From Sneathiella glossodoripedis JCM 23214 (GTDB lineage Bacteria > Pseudomonadota > Alphaproteobacteria > Sneathiellales > Sneathiellaceae), in the NCBI RefSeq assembly GCF_000616095.1, contig NZ_BAMS01000006.1, positions 87,930 through 151,929 of the forward strand: a stretch of DNA of 64,000 nucleotides, in the 5' to 3' direction. The position numbers and the translations under genes are program-made. The notes under the pieces were generated by a model. The model saw only the letters and a program-made list of their open reading frames with translations, did not search any database and was not told the origin of the DNA. This document shows, in pieces, positions 33,939 to 44,220 of the stretch (positions are counted from its first letter, which is position 1; each line of letters starts with the position of its first letter).

Positions 33939-34436
33939 TTAAGCCGCTTTCAGCACCTGCTGAAGCTTTTCAGTTGCGGCATCGTCTTCAATTTTTTCGA
34001 CAACAGCCAGCTCACGAGAGAGACGTTCAAGTGCAGCTTCATAAATCTGACGTTCACTATAGGATTGATCAGGCTGATCATCGTTACGATGCAGATCGCG
34101 AACAACTTCCGCTATCTGGATAGGGTCGCCGGAATTAATTTTGGCTTCATATTCCTGCGCACGTCGGCTCCACATGGTTCGCTTGATGCGAGCTTTGCCT
34201 TTGAGGGTGTCTAGCGCAGTTTTCATTTTTTTGGGTGAGGAAAGTGCCCGCATGCCTACGCTTTTCGCTTTCGCAATCGGGACACGAAGAGTCATTTTTT
34301 CGTGCATAAAGTCGACAACATACAGTGTCAGGCTCATACCTGAAATTTCTTGCTCTTCAATGCTAACAACCTGACCGACACCATGTGTTGGATATACAAC
34401 ATGATCCAGCGGCGAGAATTCCAACTCTTTAGACAT
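33939..34436 (-). CDS. CarD/CdnL-family transcription regulator
   Basis: 165 residues. The N-terminal Tudor-like RNA-polymerase-interaction domain (FSPLDHVVYPTHGVGQVVSI, about 6-65) is followed by a helical DNA-binding domain (about 75-160, with TMWSRRAQEYEAKINSG and EVVRDLH). CdnL proteins bind the RNAP beta subunit and stabilise open complexes at rRNA and growth-related promoters. Note the strong rRNA-like promoter at the right edge of the window, a possible target class. Confidence 0.94.
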   Translation of the reverse strand: MSKELEFSPLDHVVYPTHGVGQVVSIEEQEISGMSLTLYVVDFMHEKMTLRVPIAKAKSVGMRALSSPKKMKTALDTLKGKARIKRTMWSRRAQEYEAKINSGDPIQIAEVVRDLHRNDDQPDQSYSERQIYEAALERLSRELAVVEKIEDDAATEKLQQVLKAA

Positions 34437-34728
34437 TCAATTCCTTCTCTTCAGTATGGGCAACGTCGAAGCGAAAAAAAGAGCGACCAGAATATCACAG
34501 GACGCTACAGCTGACGTTGTTCCACTTTTCAAGGCGATTTGATCGCAATCGAATATGTTTACGGATTAAAAATCCAAAGTTTGGGCGCAATTGAGAAAAC
34601 AAAATCAACGCGCTGAAACTTAAACATACAAGGACTATATCATAAATTAGAGCAAAATGCTAATGGGAAACCATAGCAAATGTTGCGGGACAGATATTCC
34701 CGTCCCGCATGGCTTTCAAAACCAGAGA

Positions 34729-35064
34729 TTAGCTGTCGCCTGGATTTGGGCTGAAATGGGCTTCGAATTTGCCTTCTTTCCCGTTCCAGTCATCCGCATC
34801 CGCAGGTGCGTCCCCTTTTTGGGTAATGTTTGGCCATTTTTCACTATATTCACGATTCACTTCGAGGAATTTCTCTGCGACTTCCTCTGTGTCAGGTAAA
34901 ATAGCTTCAGCAGGGCATTCAGGTTCACACACACCGCAATCAATACATTCATCGGGGTGAATAACCAGCATGTTTTCACCTTCGTAAAAGCAGTCCACGG
35001 GGCAGACCTCAACGCAGTCCATGAACTTGCATTTGATGCAGTTTTCGGTAACGACGTAGGTCAT
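34729..35064 (-). CDS. fdxA: Seven-iron ferredoxin
   Basis: 111 residues. The N-terminus [20 protein letters not shown] followed by [14 protein letters not shown] and [12 protein letters not shown] gives the ligand set of a [3Fe-4S] plus [4Fe-4S] ferredoxin of the FdxA type, with the usual roughly 50-residue C-terminal extension. Electron carrier in the cytoplasm. It lies between a TerB-like gene and carD on the same strand; a GC-rich inverted repeat (34684-34709) after its stop might be a weak terminator. Confidence 0.95.
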   Translation of the reverse strand: MTYVVTENCIKCKFMDCVEVCPVDCFYEGENMLVIHPDECIDCGVCEPECPAEAILPDTEEVAEKFLEVNREYSEKWPNITQKGDAPADADDWNGKEGKFEAHFSPNPGDS

Positions 35065-35173
35065 TATTTTTCTCCAGCTCTTTGGATATCAAGTCTCAGA
35101 TAAATACGGATTATCTTCATTGCTGCGTAAATACAACCCTTTTTCTTGTGAAGATATCCCCTAAAAAAGCGAT

Positions 35174-35629
35174 TTACCTGCTTTGACGTTGTTCAACAAG
35201 CTTTCGCACTCTGCCACTTTCAACGTCATCTACGTAGATTAGGCCGCAAACCCGACGGATAAGATTTGCCTCATAGTCGCTGACACTGCCATCTGCATAT
35301 GCCATTTCCCAGAGCATTTCAATTATATGTACCCTATCGTCATAAGGGACATTTTCTTTTACTGTACGGGTAAAATACAAGATTTGGTCTGAATTTTCAT
35401 GGGCTTTTTCAGCCTGTGAAACCACGGTTTGAACCTCTTGTGCGTTCATGTCGTAATGGCGAACAAGTAGGTCGCAAATCATCTGCTTTTCGGCTTCGCA
35501 ATAGGTGTCATCAGACAAGGCTGCCTCTAACATGAGAGCAGCTGTCGCAACCCGGGTTTCTTCTTCAGACGATGTCGGAGCAATCGCGGCTTCGTTTCCA
35601 CCGAGCAGTTTTTTAAGTTTAGCAAGCAT
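35174..35629 (-). CDS. TerB-family protein
   Basis: 151 residues of the TerB-like helical family: TRVATAALMLEAALSDDTYCEAEKQMI with the acidic, metal-binding type of loop, repeated in the second half as MLWEMAYADGSVSDYEANLIRRVCGL. Named after tellurite-resistance TerB but widespread with an unknown role. Between secA and fdxA on the same strand. Confidence 0.88.
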   Translation of the reverse strand: MLAKLKKLLGGNEAAIAPTSSEEETRVATAALMLEAALSDDTYCEAEKQMICDLLVRHYDMNAQEVQTVVSQAEKAHENSDQILYFTRTVKENVPYDDRVHIIEMLWEMAYADGSVSDYEANLIRRVCGLIYVDDVESGRVRKLVEQRQSR

Positions 35630-35660
35630 GCGTGACCCTTATTTACGTGTGTTTGCTTGA

Positions 35661-38323
35661 TTAAAGCGCGCCATGGCAGTGCTTGTACTTTCTGCCAGAT
35701 CCACAAGGGCAGGGATCATTTCGGCGAACCTTGCCCCAGTTTTCCCCTGAAGGTGCACTCTCTACTTCATTTTCACCCGTTACAGGATCTATGTGAGTTG
35801 CCTGAAGCTCCTCTTCGTTGGGCTCCTCTCGTTGAATTACCGTTTCGGGGTTTTGTAATTCAACATGACTGAGGTAGCTGGTGACGCTGACATGAAGTTG
35901 GTCCAGCATGGCTTGGAACATATTGAACGCTTCAGTTTTGTATTCGTTAAGAGGGTCTTTTTGCGCATAAGCGCGTAAAGAAACCGATTGTCGCAAATGG
36001 TCCAGTTGCAACAAATGCTCTTTCCAGGTCTGATCCAAAATTTGCAGGAGCAGGCTTTTTTCCACCATGCGCATGACGTCAGGGCCATATTTGGCAGCTT
36101 TTTCAGCCATCTTGCGATTAATATTATCGTTAAGACGATCTCGAATTTCTTCGTCTGCAATGCCTTCTTCCGCAGCCCATTCGGATATGGGAAGATCGAG
36201 CCCGAGAACTTCTCTAACCTCTTCAGTCAGCCCGTTGATATCCCATTGTTCAGGGTAGGCCTTTTCGGGGATATGGCGGGAAACCATCTGGTCAATCACA
36301 TCTGCGCGCATATCCTTGATGGTTTCAGAAACGTCGCTCTGGTTCATCAAATCAATACGTTGCTCATAGATGACCTTGCGCTGGTCATTCATTACATCAT
36401 CAAACTTAAGCAAGTTCTTGCGGATGTCGTAGTTTCTGGCTTCCACTTTTTGCTGGGCTTTTTCAAGCGCTTTGTTGATCCAGGGGTGAATAATTGCCTC
36501 ACCATCTTCCAGCCCAAGCTTACGTAGCATACCATCCATTCGTTCGGAACCAAATATCCGCATCAGATCGTCCTGCAAGGACAGATAGAAACGGCTGGTG
36601 CCGGGATCGCCCTGACGCCCAGAGCGTCCGCGAAGTTGGTTATCGATGCGGCGTGACTCGTGACGCTCGGTGCCGATGACGAATAGTCCGCCTGCTTCGA
36701 GTACTTTTTTCTTCTGCTCCGCTGTATCCGCTTCGATTTCCGCATTAATGCGGGAAATCTCCGCTTCGTCAGTTAACCCACGAGTTCGTTCAGCAATCAT
36801 CATTTCGGTATTGCCGCCCAGTTTGATGTCAGTTCCGCGTCCTGCCATATTTGTCGCGATCGTCACAGCTCCGATGCGGCCCGCTTGCGCGATGATTTCA
36901 GCTTCCTGTTCATGATATCTGGCATTAAGGACACTGTGTTTGATTTTTTTCTTTTTCAGAATTTCAGATAACATTTCCGATTTTTCAATCGAAACTGTTC
37001 CCACCAGCACCGGCTGTCCCCTCTGTTGGCATTCATCAATGGTTTTAACAATAGCAGCATACTTTTCTTCTGCTGTTCGATATATCTCATCATCAACGTC
37101 CTGCCGCTGGACAGGAACATTGGTTGGAATTTCGACAACCTGCAGTCCATAAATTTCTGCAAATTCTTCTGCTTCAGTCGCAGCCGTACCGGTCATACCC
37201 GATAGTTTGTCGTATAATCGGAAGTAATTTTGAAAAGTGATAGAGGCCAATGTCTGGTTTTCCGGTTGGATGGCAACATTTTCTTTTGCCTCCAGAGCCT
37301 GATGCAGGCCATCGGAATAACGCCGTCCGTCCATCATCGGCCGGTAAATTCATCAATAATAACAACCTTGTTGTCTTTGACGATGTAGTCTTTGTCGCGT
37401 GTGAAGAGTTTATGTGCTCTTAAAGCCTGATTGGCATGATGAACTGCGGCCACGTTTTCAACATCATACAGATTGTCACCTTTTAATAATCCTGCTTCAT
37501 CCAGCAGTTTTTCAATGGTTTCAGTTCCCTCTTCGGTGAAGCTGACAGACTTGGCTTTTTCATCGACTTCGTAATCAGTTTCAGACAGTTTAGGGATGAT
37601 TTCATTTACTGCGCGGTATAACTCGGAGCTATCTTCAGCTGGCCCGGATATGATCAATGGGGTTCGGGCTTCGTCAATCAGGATGCTGTCTACTTCGTCC
37701 ACCACAGCAAAGTTGAAGCCACGTTGAACCATGGATTCCGCTTCAAATTTCATGTTGTCGCGAAGGTAATCAAACCCAAACTCGTTGTTTGTTCCGTAGG
37801 TAATGTCACATGCGTAAGCCGCGCGACGTTCCTGCTCTTCAATACCGCTGGCAATACATCCGACGGTCATGCCGAGTCTGTGATACACTTTCGACATCCA
37901 TTCACTATCTCGTTGAGCGAGATAATCATTTACGGTGACAACATGGACGCCTTTACCATCAAGAGCATTCAGATACGCCGCCAGAGTCGATACCAGCGTT
38001 TTACCTTCACCGGTTTTCATTTCGGTGATTTTGCCTTGATGTAGCACAATGCCGCCCATTAACTGAACGTCATAATGGCGCTCACCCAAGCCTCTGCGGG
38101 CTGCCTCTCGTACTGCGGCGAAAGCATCTGGAAGTAATGCATCCAGTGTTTGCCCTTCTTCACGCAGTTTTTTGAATTCAAGTGTTTTGGCTTTTAGTTC
38201 GTCGTCAGAAAGCGCTGTATATTTATCCTCAAGAGCGTTGATTTTATCGACCGTCGCCTGGATAGGTTTTAAAATCCGATCATTTGAAGATCCAAAAATT
38301 TTTCTGGCTAATGTACCAAACAT
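35661..38323 (-). CDS. secA: Preprotein translocase ATPase SecA (frameshifted)
   Basis: Restored length 887 residues. N-terminal frame (37334-38323): [16 protein letters not shown], Walker [14 protein letters not shown], Walker [15 protein letters not shown]-terminal frame (35661-37337): [15 protein letters not shown], the [11 protein letters not shown] helicase motif, and the zinc-binding [19 protein letters not shown] end. The break is at about 37337: DEFTGR runs into TGA while the next frame continues [12 protein letters not shown]; one extra base (TGR-MMDG) restores it. secA is essential, so a sequence error is the likely explanation. The start ATG 38323 has AGGG upstream; the frame is open to 38392. 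Confidence 0.95.
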
Positions 38324-38638
38324 AGATGCCCTGACTCCGATAACGCTTCTACTCAAGCTGGTATTGGCCGGTTCGATTGAATGACTTACCAAGCTGGAAA
38401 TTACAAATTAGATATGGTGACAGATAAGCGGGATGTGGGGTTCTGTCAATCTATCGCGCGTATCTGCATAGAATTCATATGGCATTTATGAATTATTGCT
38501 GTTTTCGCATCAGTTTTTTCAACAATGCTTGTGAATGACGCTAAATGGCCTATATTTCGCACATTGGTGAAAACGAGCTGACACATAGACCATGTGTTGG
38601 TCGCTTTCTGATTCTTAAGAAAACCTGGGAACGAAATT

Positions 38639-39553
38639 ATGAAATTAGGAAATCTCCTCGCACTTGTTGTGGTTGCTGGAGTATCAGGCGCAGCGGGCTT
38701 TTATTTTGGCATGGAGCGGGACTCATTGCTGAGCACAAGTGCAGAGGCACCTGAAAGTAAAGCCACTGACGCCAATGACAAAGTTGTCGCGACAGTTGAT
38801 GGCAGTGAAATAAGAGAATCTGACGTTCGCAGGGTCTATGACAGTTTGCCGCCCCAGTATAAACAAGCTCCGTTTGCATTGATCAAGACGCAGCTTGTTG
38901 AACAGCTTGTGAATATGCGGATTATTCAAAATGCAGCAAAAGAACAGGAATTTGATAAGCAATCTGAGTTTTCAGATCGTGTCGCTGATGTAAAAGATCA
39001 GTTACTGCAAGAATACTATATTCAAAAGAAAATTGATGCGGCTGTCACTGAGGATGCTTTGAAAGCGGAGTATGACAAAGCAACATCTGAGTTTGTCCCC
39101 GCTAAAGAAGTTCATGCTCGCCACATTCTGCTGGAAAATGAAGAAAAAGCCAAAGAAGTGATCGAGCTTCTAGAGGGCGGAGGAAATTTCATTGAATTGG
39201 CCAAAGAGCACTCAACTGGTCCTTCCGGGCCAAACGGTGGTGATTTGGGATATTTTGAAAAAGAGCGGATGGTGCCGGAATTCGCAGAAGCTGCGTTTGC
39301 TATGGAAGTTGGTAGTTTTTCCAAAGAGCCTGTGCAAACACAGTTTGGTTGGCATGTCATTTATGTTGAGGATAGCCGCGATACATCGCCGCCAGCCTAT
39401 GACGATATGAAAGAAACGCTCAAGCAGACACTGACCAATCAGACAGTCAATGATCTACTGGATAGCCTTAAAGAAAAAGCAGTTGTCAATATTGTTGAAG
39501 GGGCACCTTCTGCTGAAGCTCCCGCAAAGGAAGAAGGCGCAGATAAAGAATAG
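38639..39553 (+). CDS. Peptidylprolyl isomerase, parvulin (PpiC/PrsA type)
   Basis: 304 residues. An N-terminal membrane segment or signal (LLALVVVAGVSGAAGFYFG, about 5-23), a SurA-like helical region (about 50-150) and a parvulin rotamase domain (HARHILLENEEKAKEV, GDLGYFEKERMVPEF, FGWHVIYVED; about 158-255), then an Ala/Glu-rich tail. Assists folding of exported proteins, and is fittingly divergent from secA; the 245-base gap 38394-38638 holds both promoters. Confidence 0.93.
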   Translation: MKLGNLLALVVVAGVSGAAGFYFGMERDSLLSTSAEAPESKATDANDKVVATVDGSEIRESDVRRVYDSLPPQYKQAPFALIKTQLVEQLVNMRIIQNAAKEQEFDKQSEFSDRVADVKDQLLQEYYIQKKIDAAVTEDALKAEYDKATSEFVPAKEVHARHILLENEEKAKEVIELLEGGGNFIELAKEHSTGPSGPNGGDLGYFEKERMVPEFAEAAFAMEVGSFSKEPVQTQFGWHVIYVEDSRDTSPPAYDDMKETLKQTLTNQTVNDLLDSLKEKAVVNIVEGAPSAEAPAKEEGADKE

Positions 39554-39574
39554 CTTGTTAGATCAAGTAAACGA

Positions 39575-39604
39575 CAAAGCCCGCTTCATTGCGGGCTTTG
39601 TTTA
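39575..39604. terminator. Bidirectional terminator
   Basis: CAAAGCCCGC (39575-39584) pairs with GCGGGCTTTG (39591-39600) between convergent genes; T-rich sequence follows on the plus side (TTTATT). Confidence 0.85.
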
Positions 39605-40045
39605 TTAGGCGTCAGAGTTAGGGAGCCAAGGAATGGTTGCTATTTCAACTCCTTCTTCAATTAGCTCTGCTTTTTCGCTTTCACTGGCTTCGCCATAAAT
39701 TCCGCGTTTTTCAGTTTCGCCATAATGAATTTTTCTGGCTTCTTCAGCGAAATTTGTTCCAACATAATCGCAATTGCTCTCTACATTTTTCTTAAGTTCT
39801 TTCAGGGCTTTCAGGACAGTTTCAAACTGTTGAACATCGTTTGTCTGAACTGAAGCCGCTGTTGTATCCCTGCTGGATCCTTTTTTGGGGACAGACGGGG
39901 CCATCAGAGCTTTTTCAACATTGTTTGAGCCACAGATCGCGCAGGTTACGACATTTTTTTCGACCTGCTCGTCAAATGCTGAACTATTTTTGAACCAGGC
40001 TTCAAAATTATGGTTTCTATCGCATTTAAGATTGTATTTAATCAT
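39605..40045 (-). CDS. DUF1178 family protein
   Basis: 146 residues. MIKYNLKCDRNHNFEAWFKNSSAFDEQ at the start and CAICGSNNVEKALMAP (about 36-51) are the family signature; Cys8 with the CxxC could bind zinc. The C-terminal RGIYGEASESEKAELIEEG is also typical. Function unknown. I start at the ATG 40043-40045, since known members begin at this point; a GTG at 40060 would add five residues. Confidence 0.88.
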   Translation of the reverse strand: MIKYNLKCDRNHNFEAWFKNSSAFDEQVEKNVVTCAICGSNNVEKALMAPSVPKKGSSRDTTAASVQTNDVQQFETVLKALKELKKNVESNCDYVGTNFAEEARKIHYGETEKRGIYGEASESEKAELIEEGVEIATIPWLPNSDA

Positions 40046-40283
40046 TTTAGGATACGTCACATGACAATTGAAAGCTGATGTATTGCCACTTAATTAAACA
40101 CAAGGCCGCTTAATTTCAAGATTTATACACTACCCAGCTAAACAGGTTTCTGTTTGAAAAATCTCTTTTAGCTGAAACTTATCTGCAGTTCATGGTTACA
40201 ATCCAGACCAAATCAGCATTGGATATTTGGTCATGATACTATTTGGTTATTTTTCTCTCGCTTAGGGTCGAGGAGGTCGTCAG

Positions 40284-40787
40284 GTGCAGCATTCAGAGTG
40301 GATTGAAAAACACCACGAAAAGATTTGCCCAAATGGTTTAGTGCTTGATCTTGCCTGCGGGGCAGGGCGAAATTCCGTGTTTTTATTGGGCAAAGGTTTC
40401 AGGGTACTTGCCGTTGATATTGATGTTTTGAAACTGCAAGAGTTCCAGCGGCACAAAAATTTACTGTTGATACAGGCCGATCTGGAGGGCGGATTGTGGC
40501 CATTTGCAGAAAAGGTTTTTGATGCGATTGTGGTTACAAATTATCTCTGGCGTCCGTTATTTCCAAAAATTGCGTTTTCTCTGAAAACAGAAGGTGTCGT
40601 TCTGTACGAGACTTTTGCGAGTGGAAACGAGAAATATGGCAGACCAAAAAATCCCGATTTTCTGTTGCAACCCGGAGAATTGCCAAAGCAGTTTGATGGT
40701 TTCTCTGTTTTGGATTATTATCATGGGGAGGTAAAAACTCCTAAACCTGCAGTAAAGCAGGCAATTGCAGCGAAGCGCGTTGTTTAG
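40284..40787 (+). CDS. SAM-dependent methyltransferase (class I, TehB-like)
   Basis: 167 residues. Motif I is VLDLACGAGRNSVFLLGKG (about 20-38), with the acidic end of strand 2 in VLAVDIDV and the motif IV region FDAIVVTNYLWRPL. The active-site pattern NYLWRPLFP and the later YGRPKNPDFLLQPGEL match a group of small proteobacterial methyltransferases. Substrate unknown. GTG start, supported by GAGGAGG 8 bases upstream. Confidence 0.85.
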   Translation: MQHSEWIEKHHEKICPNGLVLDLACGAGRNSVFLLGKGFRVLAVDIDVLKLQEFQRHKNLLLIQADLEGGLWPFAEKVFDAIVVTNYLWRPLFPKIAFSLKTEGVVLYETFASGNEKYGRPKNPDFLLQPGELPKQFDGFSVLDYYHGEVKTPKPAVKQAIAAKRVV

Positions 40788-40946
40788 CTTCATCTCTTCC
40801 GTTCAGTTTCGATGCAATACAGTGTGTCGTGCTTATTGAAGTTTCCATTCGTAATTTATGAACCTTGAAGAAGTCTGGTCCGACTTAATGTCAACGGCAA
40901 TTTATTGCCTGGATACTCAAGTGATCTTTTGAACGAGGAGATAGAG

Positions 40947-42188
40947 ATGTCAAAAACAGGGTTGTCGGCCAAAAATTTCGTAACGATAAGCAGTATTTTT
41001 GTCGCTTGTATTGGATCGGCTGCGGCCAATTCTCCGCGGAGTAACTCTTCACAGGTAGAAGATGTCACCCTGTCGCAGGTCGGGATTAATTTTCATGTGA
41101 CGCTAAAGAATATGGCGGCGAACAAACATGTCGATAATATAGACATCCAGCCCGAGAAAAATACGTTCAACATCCCCTTAAAGGGGTATGTAAAGTGTAA
41201 AAAAAGCAAGAAGATTGAGTTCACTAAAGCGCAAGTGTATTTCGGGACGGTCAAACGCGTTGGCAAAAATGTTGAGCCGATTAGCGTTCTGCACGATGCA
41301 ACATACCACCCTTCCTTTGCCGAATGGACCGGCGTGTTTGGTGGTTGGGTGACGGAAGCTGGGAATTCTGATCCCTTTGTCGTTCCGTTGAACAAGGTGA
41401 AGAATGGGCACCCGGCAATTCGATTTGACCCCTTAGCCTTGTTTAATGAAAAACTGCAGGCTCACATCAACGGCGGCGGTAGTAAAATCGAGTTTTTAAA
41501 GCAGGATCAATATATCAACGTCAACAGGCCGATTAGTCTTGCTGGAACATGCCGGGAAGCAGAAACGTTCAGTAAATCAACAAATGGTTCTGGGTACATT
41601 ACTGCTAGTATACCGCTAACCATCATGTACAAAGGTGATGCCAAGATTTTTGGCGGAATGGGAGGAGGCAATATCGCCAATCAGTTGGCAGCTCCATTTC
41701 AGGTTACGTCCGCTTCAGTTACGCCGCACATCAAGGATTATGTTGGAAAATGTCCGGTCGACTTGAAGTTTCGGGTTGCCTTTAATGCTCAGGGGAGCGG
41801 CGATATAAAATTCAGGTTGGTGAGTGAACAGGGTGCAAAGGGACCGATTAAATCCATCAACATCACTAAAAATGACAATGGTGTAAAAGTTTTTGATTTC
41901 GCAAGATCTATACAAGAAGCCAAACAGGGTGGATTTGATAATACCAAACTGGCCACACCTCAACAGAATAACGGCTCGATCAATCAGTTTGCGCAGCAAC
42001 CTATGACCAAGAAAACCGGGTCCTGGAGAGTGGAGCTGGTTGAGCCCAAAAAAATGATCACGGAGGAAAGCTATTATAGTTGGAAATGCGAAACTCCAAA
42101 GGGTCCTGGCGATATCAAACAAGTAAAACCCAAACGTGCAACGCCCAAACCGATTGTTCCTGAAGGTTTGATTATCAACACGAACTAA
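40947..42188 (+). CDS. Hypothetical exported protein, 413 aa
   Basis: No family recognised. The start ATG 40947 has GAGGAG upstream; the frame is open to 40905. A signal peptide (FVTISSIFVACIGSAAA, cleavage near residue 27) predicts periplasmic location. The mature protein has two similar-looking beta-rich modules, each with Cys: LKGYVKCKKSKKIEFTKAQVYFG (about 73-95) and YVGKCPVDLKFRVAFNAQGSG (about 266-286), and a Lys/Pro-rich end (KPKRATPKPIVPE). A further Cys pair (AGTCREAE, YSWKCETP) could form disulfides. Unlike its neighbours it has no link to core metabolism. Confidence 0.65.
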   Translation: MSKTGLSAKNFVTISSIFVACIGSAAANSPRSNSSQVEDVTLSQVGINFHVTLKNMAANKHVDNIDIQPEKNTFNIPLKGYVKCKKSKKIEFTKAQVYFGTVKRVGKNVEPISVLHDATYHPSFAEWTGVFGGWVTEAGNSDPFVVPLNKVKNGHPAIRFDPLALFNEKLQAHINGGGSKIEFLKQDQYINVNRPISLAGTCREAETFSKSTNGSGYITASIPLTIMYKGDAKIFGGMGGGNIANQLAAPFQVTSASVTPHIKDYVGKCPVDLKFRVAFNAQGSGDIKFRLVSEQGAKGPIKSINITKNDNGVKVFDFARSIQEAKQGGFDNTKLATPQQNNGSINQFAQQPMTKKTGSWRVELVEPKKMITEESYYSWKCETPKGPGDIKQVKPKRATPKPIVPEGLIINTN

Positions 42189-42199
42189 GGCTTTTTATT

Positions 42200-43057
42200 C
42201 TACTCCGCCGCCTTATTTGAGCTTTGCGATATGGAAAGTTCAAATGGGCGGATGTTTTTCAGGTTCGGAACCTGATTGCGGCGTTTCTGAACCAGTTCCA
42301 TATTGATTTCTGCTGAAATAAATCCCGGTGTATCTCCGCCATCAGCCAGGACCTCTCCCCATGGATCAACGATTAGAGAGTGACCGTATGTTCTGCGCTT
42401 TTCGGAATGTTTTCCGCATTGAGCGGCGGCAATGACAAACGCACCATTTTCGATTGCTCTCGCCCGTAGGAGGGTATGCCAGTGAGCGAGGCCTGTTGTA
42501 TGAGTGAACGCCGCTGGCACCGTAAATATTTCTGCTCCGCCTTTGAACGCCAGTGTTTGATAAAGATGAGAAAACCTCACGTCATAGCAGATGGTCATCC
42601 CAAGTTGTCCCCACGGTAGAGGGGTGCTGACCGCCAAGTCGCCAGGAGCATAGGCGCTGGATTCCCTGTGGCTTTCCCCATTGTCAAGCTGCACATCAAA
42701 CATATGAATTTTATCATATTTTGCTGCGATTTGACCATCCGGGGAAATGAGAAAGCATCTGTTGGCGAGGCGGTCTTCGTCCGGTTTTTTGATGACAAGC
42801 GATCCTGCTTGTACCCAGATTTTATTTTCCTCAGCAAACGAACGAAAGGCTGCCAGAGTAATGTCATCCTCTTCAAAAGCTGCTTTTTCTCGTGCGGCAG
42901 CTTTATGTGGCTCCATCATGTTTGTTACTTCGGGTGTTGATATAAAATCAGCACCGTCTTTAACCGCGCCCGACATCAGAGAAAGAGCAGTATCAAGGTT
43001 TTCTTCCGGATCGTTACTCGATGTCAGTTGGATACAGGCTGCCTTGAACTTTGTCAT
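42200..43057 (-). CDS. Carbon-nitrogen hydrolase (nitrilase superfamily, Nit1/omega-amidase-like)
   Basis: 285 residues with the catalytic Glu-Lys-Cys triad: Glu43 (STPEVTN), Lys116 (KYDKIHMFD) and Cys157 (MTICYDVRFSHLY). The YDKIHMFDVQL pattern and RAIENGAFVIAAAQCG resemble the Nit1 branch that repairs deaminated glutathione or cleaves amides. Cytoplasmic. Followed 14 bases upstream by grxC on the same strand, giving the order comF, grxC, nit, which is common in Alphaproteobacteria. Confidence 0.92.
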   Translation of the reverse strand: MTKFKAACIQLTSSNDPEENLDTALSLMSGAVKDGADFISTPEVTNMMEPHKAAAREKAAFEEDDITLAAFRSFAEENKIWVQAGSLVIKKPDEDRLANRCFLISPDGQIAAKYDKIHMFDVQLDNGESHRESSAYAPGDLAVSTPLPWGQLGMTICYDVRFSHLYQTLAFKGGAEIFTVPAAFTHTTGLAHWHTLLRARAIENGAFVIAAAQCGKHSEKRRTYGHSLIVDPWGEVLADGGDTPGFISAEINMELVQKRRNQVPNLKNIRPFELSISQSSNKAAE

Positions 43058-43071
43058 AATAGACCTTTGAA

Positions 43072-43329
43072 TTATGGTTGAAGAAGTGGGTCCAGTTTTC
43101 CAGCAGCATCCAGTTTGTGGATATAGTCACAATCACCAATATGCTGTCCGTTGATGAAAATTTGCGGTACCGATGTCGCGCCGCCAGATAAACGGCTCAT
43201 TTCTTTGCGGCCGTTAAGATCGCTGGTTACATCAATTTCCTTAAAATGCACCCCTTTACTTTTCAGTAGTGATTTCGCACGGGAACAGTAAGGACAAAAC
43301 ATTGTTGTGTAAATTTCGACTGAAGACAT
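43072..43329 (-). CDS. grxC: Glutaredoxin 3
   Basis: 85 residues. Active site CPYC (MFCPYCSRAKSLL, Cys12 and Cys15), TSVPQIFINGQHIGDCDYIHKL with the cis-Pro and GSH-binding Gly-Asp. Reduces disulfides and glutathione adducts in the cytoplasm. Between comF and the nitrilase gene. Confidence 0.95.
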   Translation of the reverse strand: MSSVEIYTTMFCPYCSRAKSLLKSKGVHFKEIDVTSDLNGRKEMSRLSGGATSVPQIFINGQHIGDCDYIHKLDAAGKLDPLLQP

Positions 43330-43357
43330 TTTACTCGTTACCTTGTTTTAAAACTGA

Positions 43358-44125
43358 TTATATAGGTATTTTGGTGGCTCTCACAACCCGGCTAAGGGTG
43401 AGTGCCGTAACTTTCTCAACGTTGGCCTCTTTCAGGCAGGTGGCGCAGGCGTTCAATGTTGCACCAGTTGTAAATACGTCGTCAACAAGTAGCACATGTT
43501 TGGGTAGGTTTTCAGAATCCCAAGCAGGATTTACCTTAAAAGCATTTCTTACATTCTTGACGCGTTCTTTTGCGCTTTTTGTACCTTGTGAGGGCGTGTT
43601 TTTAACCCGTATCAGCAGGTCTGGAATATACGGGAGCGATAGTTGATCTGAAATTGTTTTGGCAAGTAATCCGGCTTGATTGTATTTGCGTTGTCGAAGT
43701 CTTTTGGTGTGAAGTGGCACAGGACATATAACGCTTTCAGGATCAATGGTTTCTTTCGCAATGCGTGTTAGCCAACTAGCGAAGGAGGGGGCCAGATCTG
43801 TTCTGTCGGAGTGTTTAAAGGCCAATATGGATGCCCTTATTGCGTCATCATATTTCAGCGCCGAGACTGCATGATCGAACGCTGGAGGAGAGGTGAGGCA
43901 ACTTGCGCATTTCATGTCAACTTCTTCCTCATAATCGAATGGATAACCGCATTGACTGCATTTCGGGTCTGTGATGAAGGTGAGTTCAGACCAGCAAGAA
44001 GCACAAAATGAGCCTGGTTTGTCGACTATTTCACGGCAGCCGGGGCATTGCGAGGGGAACAGGAGATCCAATAGCTTGTCTTGCAGACCGGTTTTCAGAT
44101 TATGAATCGAAGAGGTAAGCGTCAT
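43358..44125 (-). CDS. ComF-family phosphoribosyltransferase-like protein
   Basis: 255 residues. N-terminal zinc-ribbon Cys pairs (CPGCREIV, CASC, CSQCGYPF, CASC) are followed by a type I PRTase fold with the PRPP loop VLLVDDVFTTGATLNAC (about 215-231) and ICPVPLHTKRLRQRKYNQA. Homologues are linked to DNA uptake or named amidophosphoribosyltransferase-like; the substrate is unknown. I start at the ATG 44123-44125 rather than the TTG two codons earlier. Confidence 0.9.
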   Translation of the reverse strand: MTLTSSIHNLKTGLQDKLLDLLFPSQCPGCREIVDKPGSFCASCWSELTFITDPKCSQCGYPFDYEEEVDMKCASCLTSPPAFDHAVSALKYDDAIRASILAFKHSDRTDLAPSFASWLTRIAKETIDPESVICPVPLHTKRLRQRKYNQAGLLAKTISDQLSLPYIPDLLIRVKNTPSQGTKSAKERVKNVRNAFKVNPAWDSENLPKHVLLVDDVFTTGATLNACATCLKEANVEKVTALTLSRVVRATKIPI

Positions 44126-44220
44126 AAACAAATATTAGTTGATATAAGGCTTGCTGCAAACAACTTATTGAAGCTAATTCCCATGTTGCTTGGGCTCGGG
44201 GTGCATGCGATAAGTTCGTG

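Noticed and set aside
34684..34709. Terminator after fdxA
   Set aside because: TGCGGGAC/GTCCCGCA is a good stem, but no T-run follows on the minus strand; left as a remark only.
37330..37345. TGA read-through, selenocysteine or programmed frameshift in secA
   Set aside because: No slippery heptamer or SECIS-like hairpin is evident, and the same single-base loss occurs in seven other unrelated genes.
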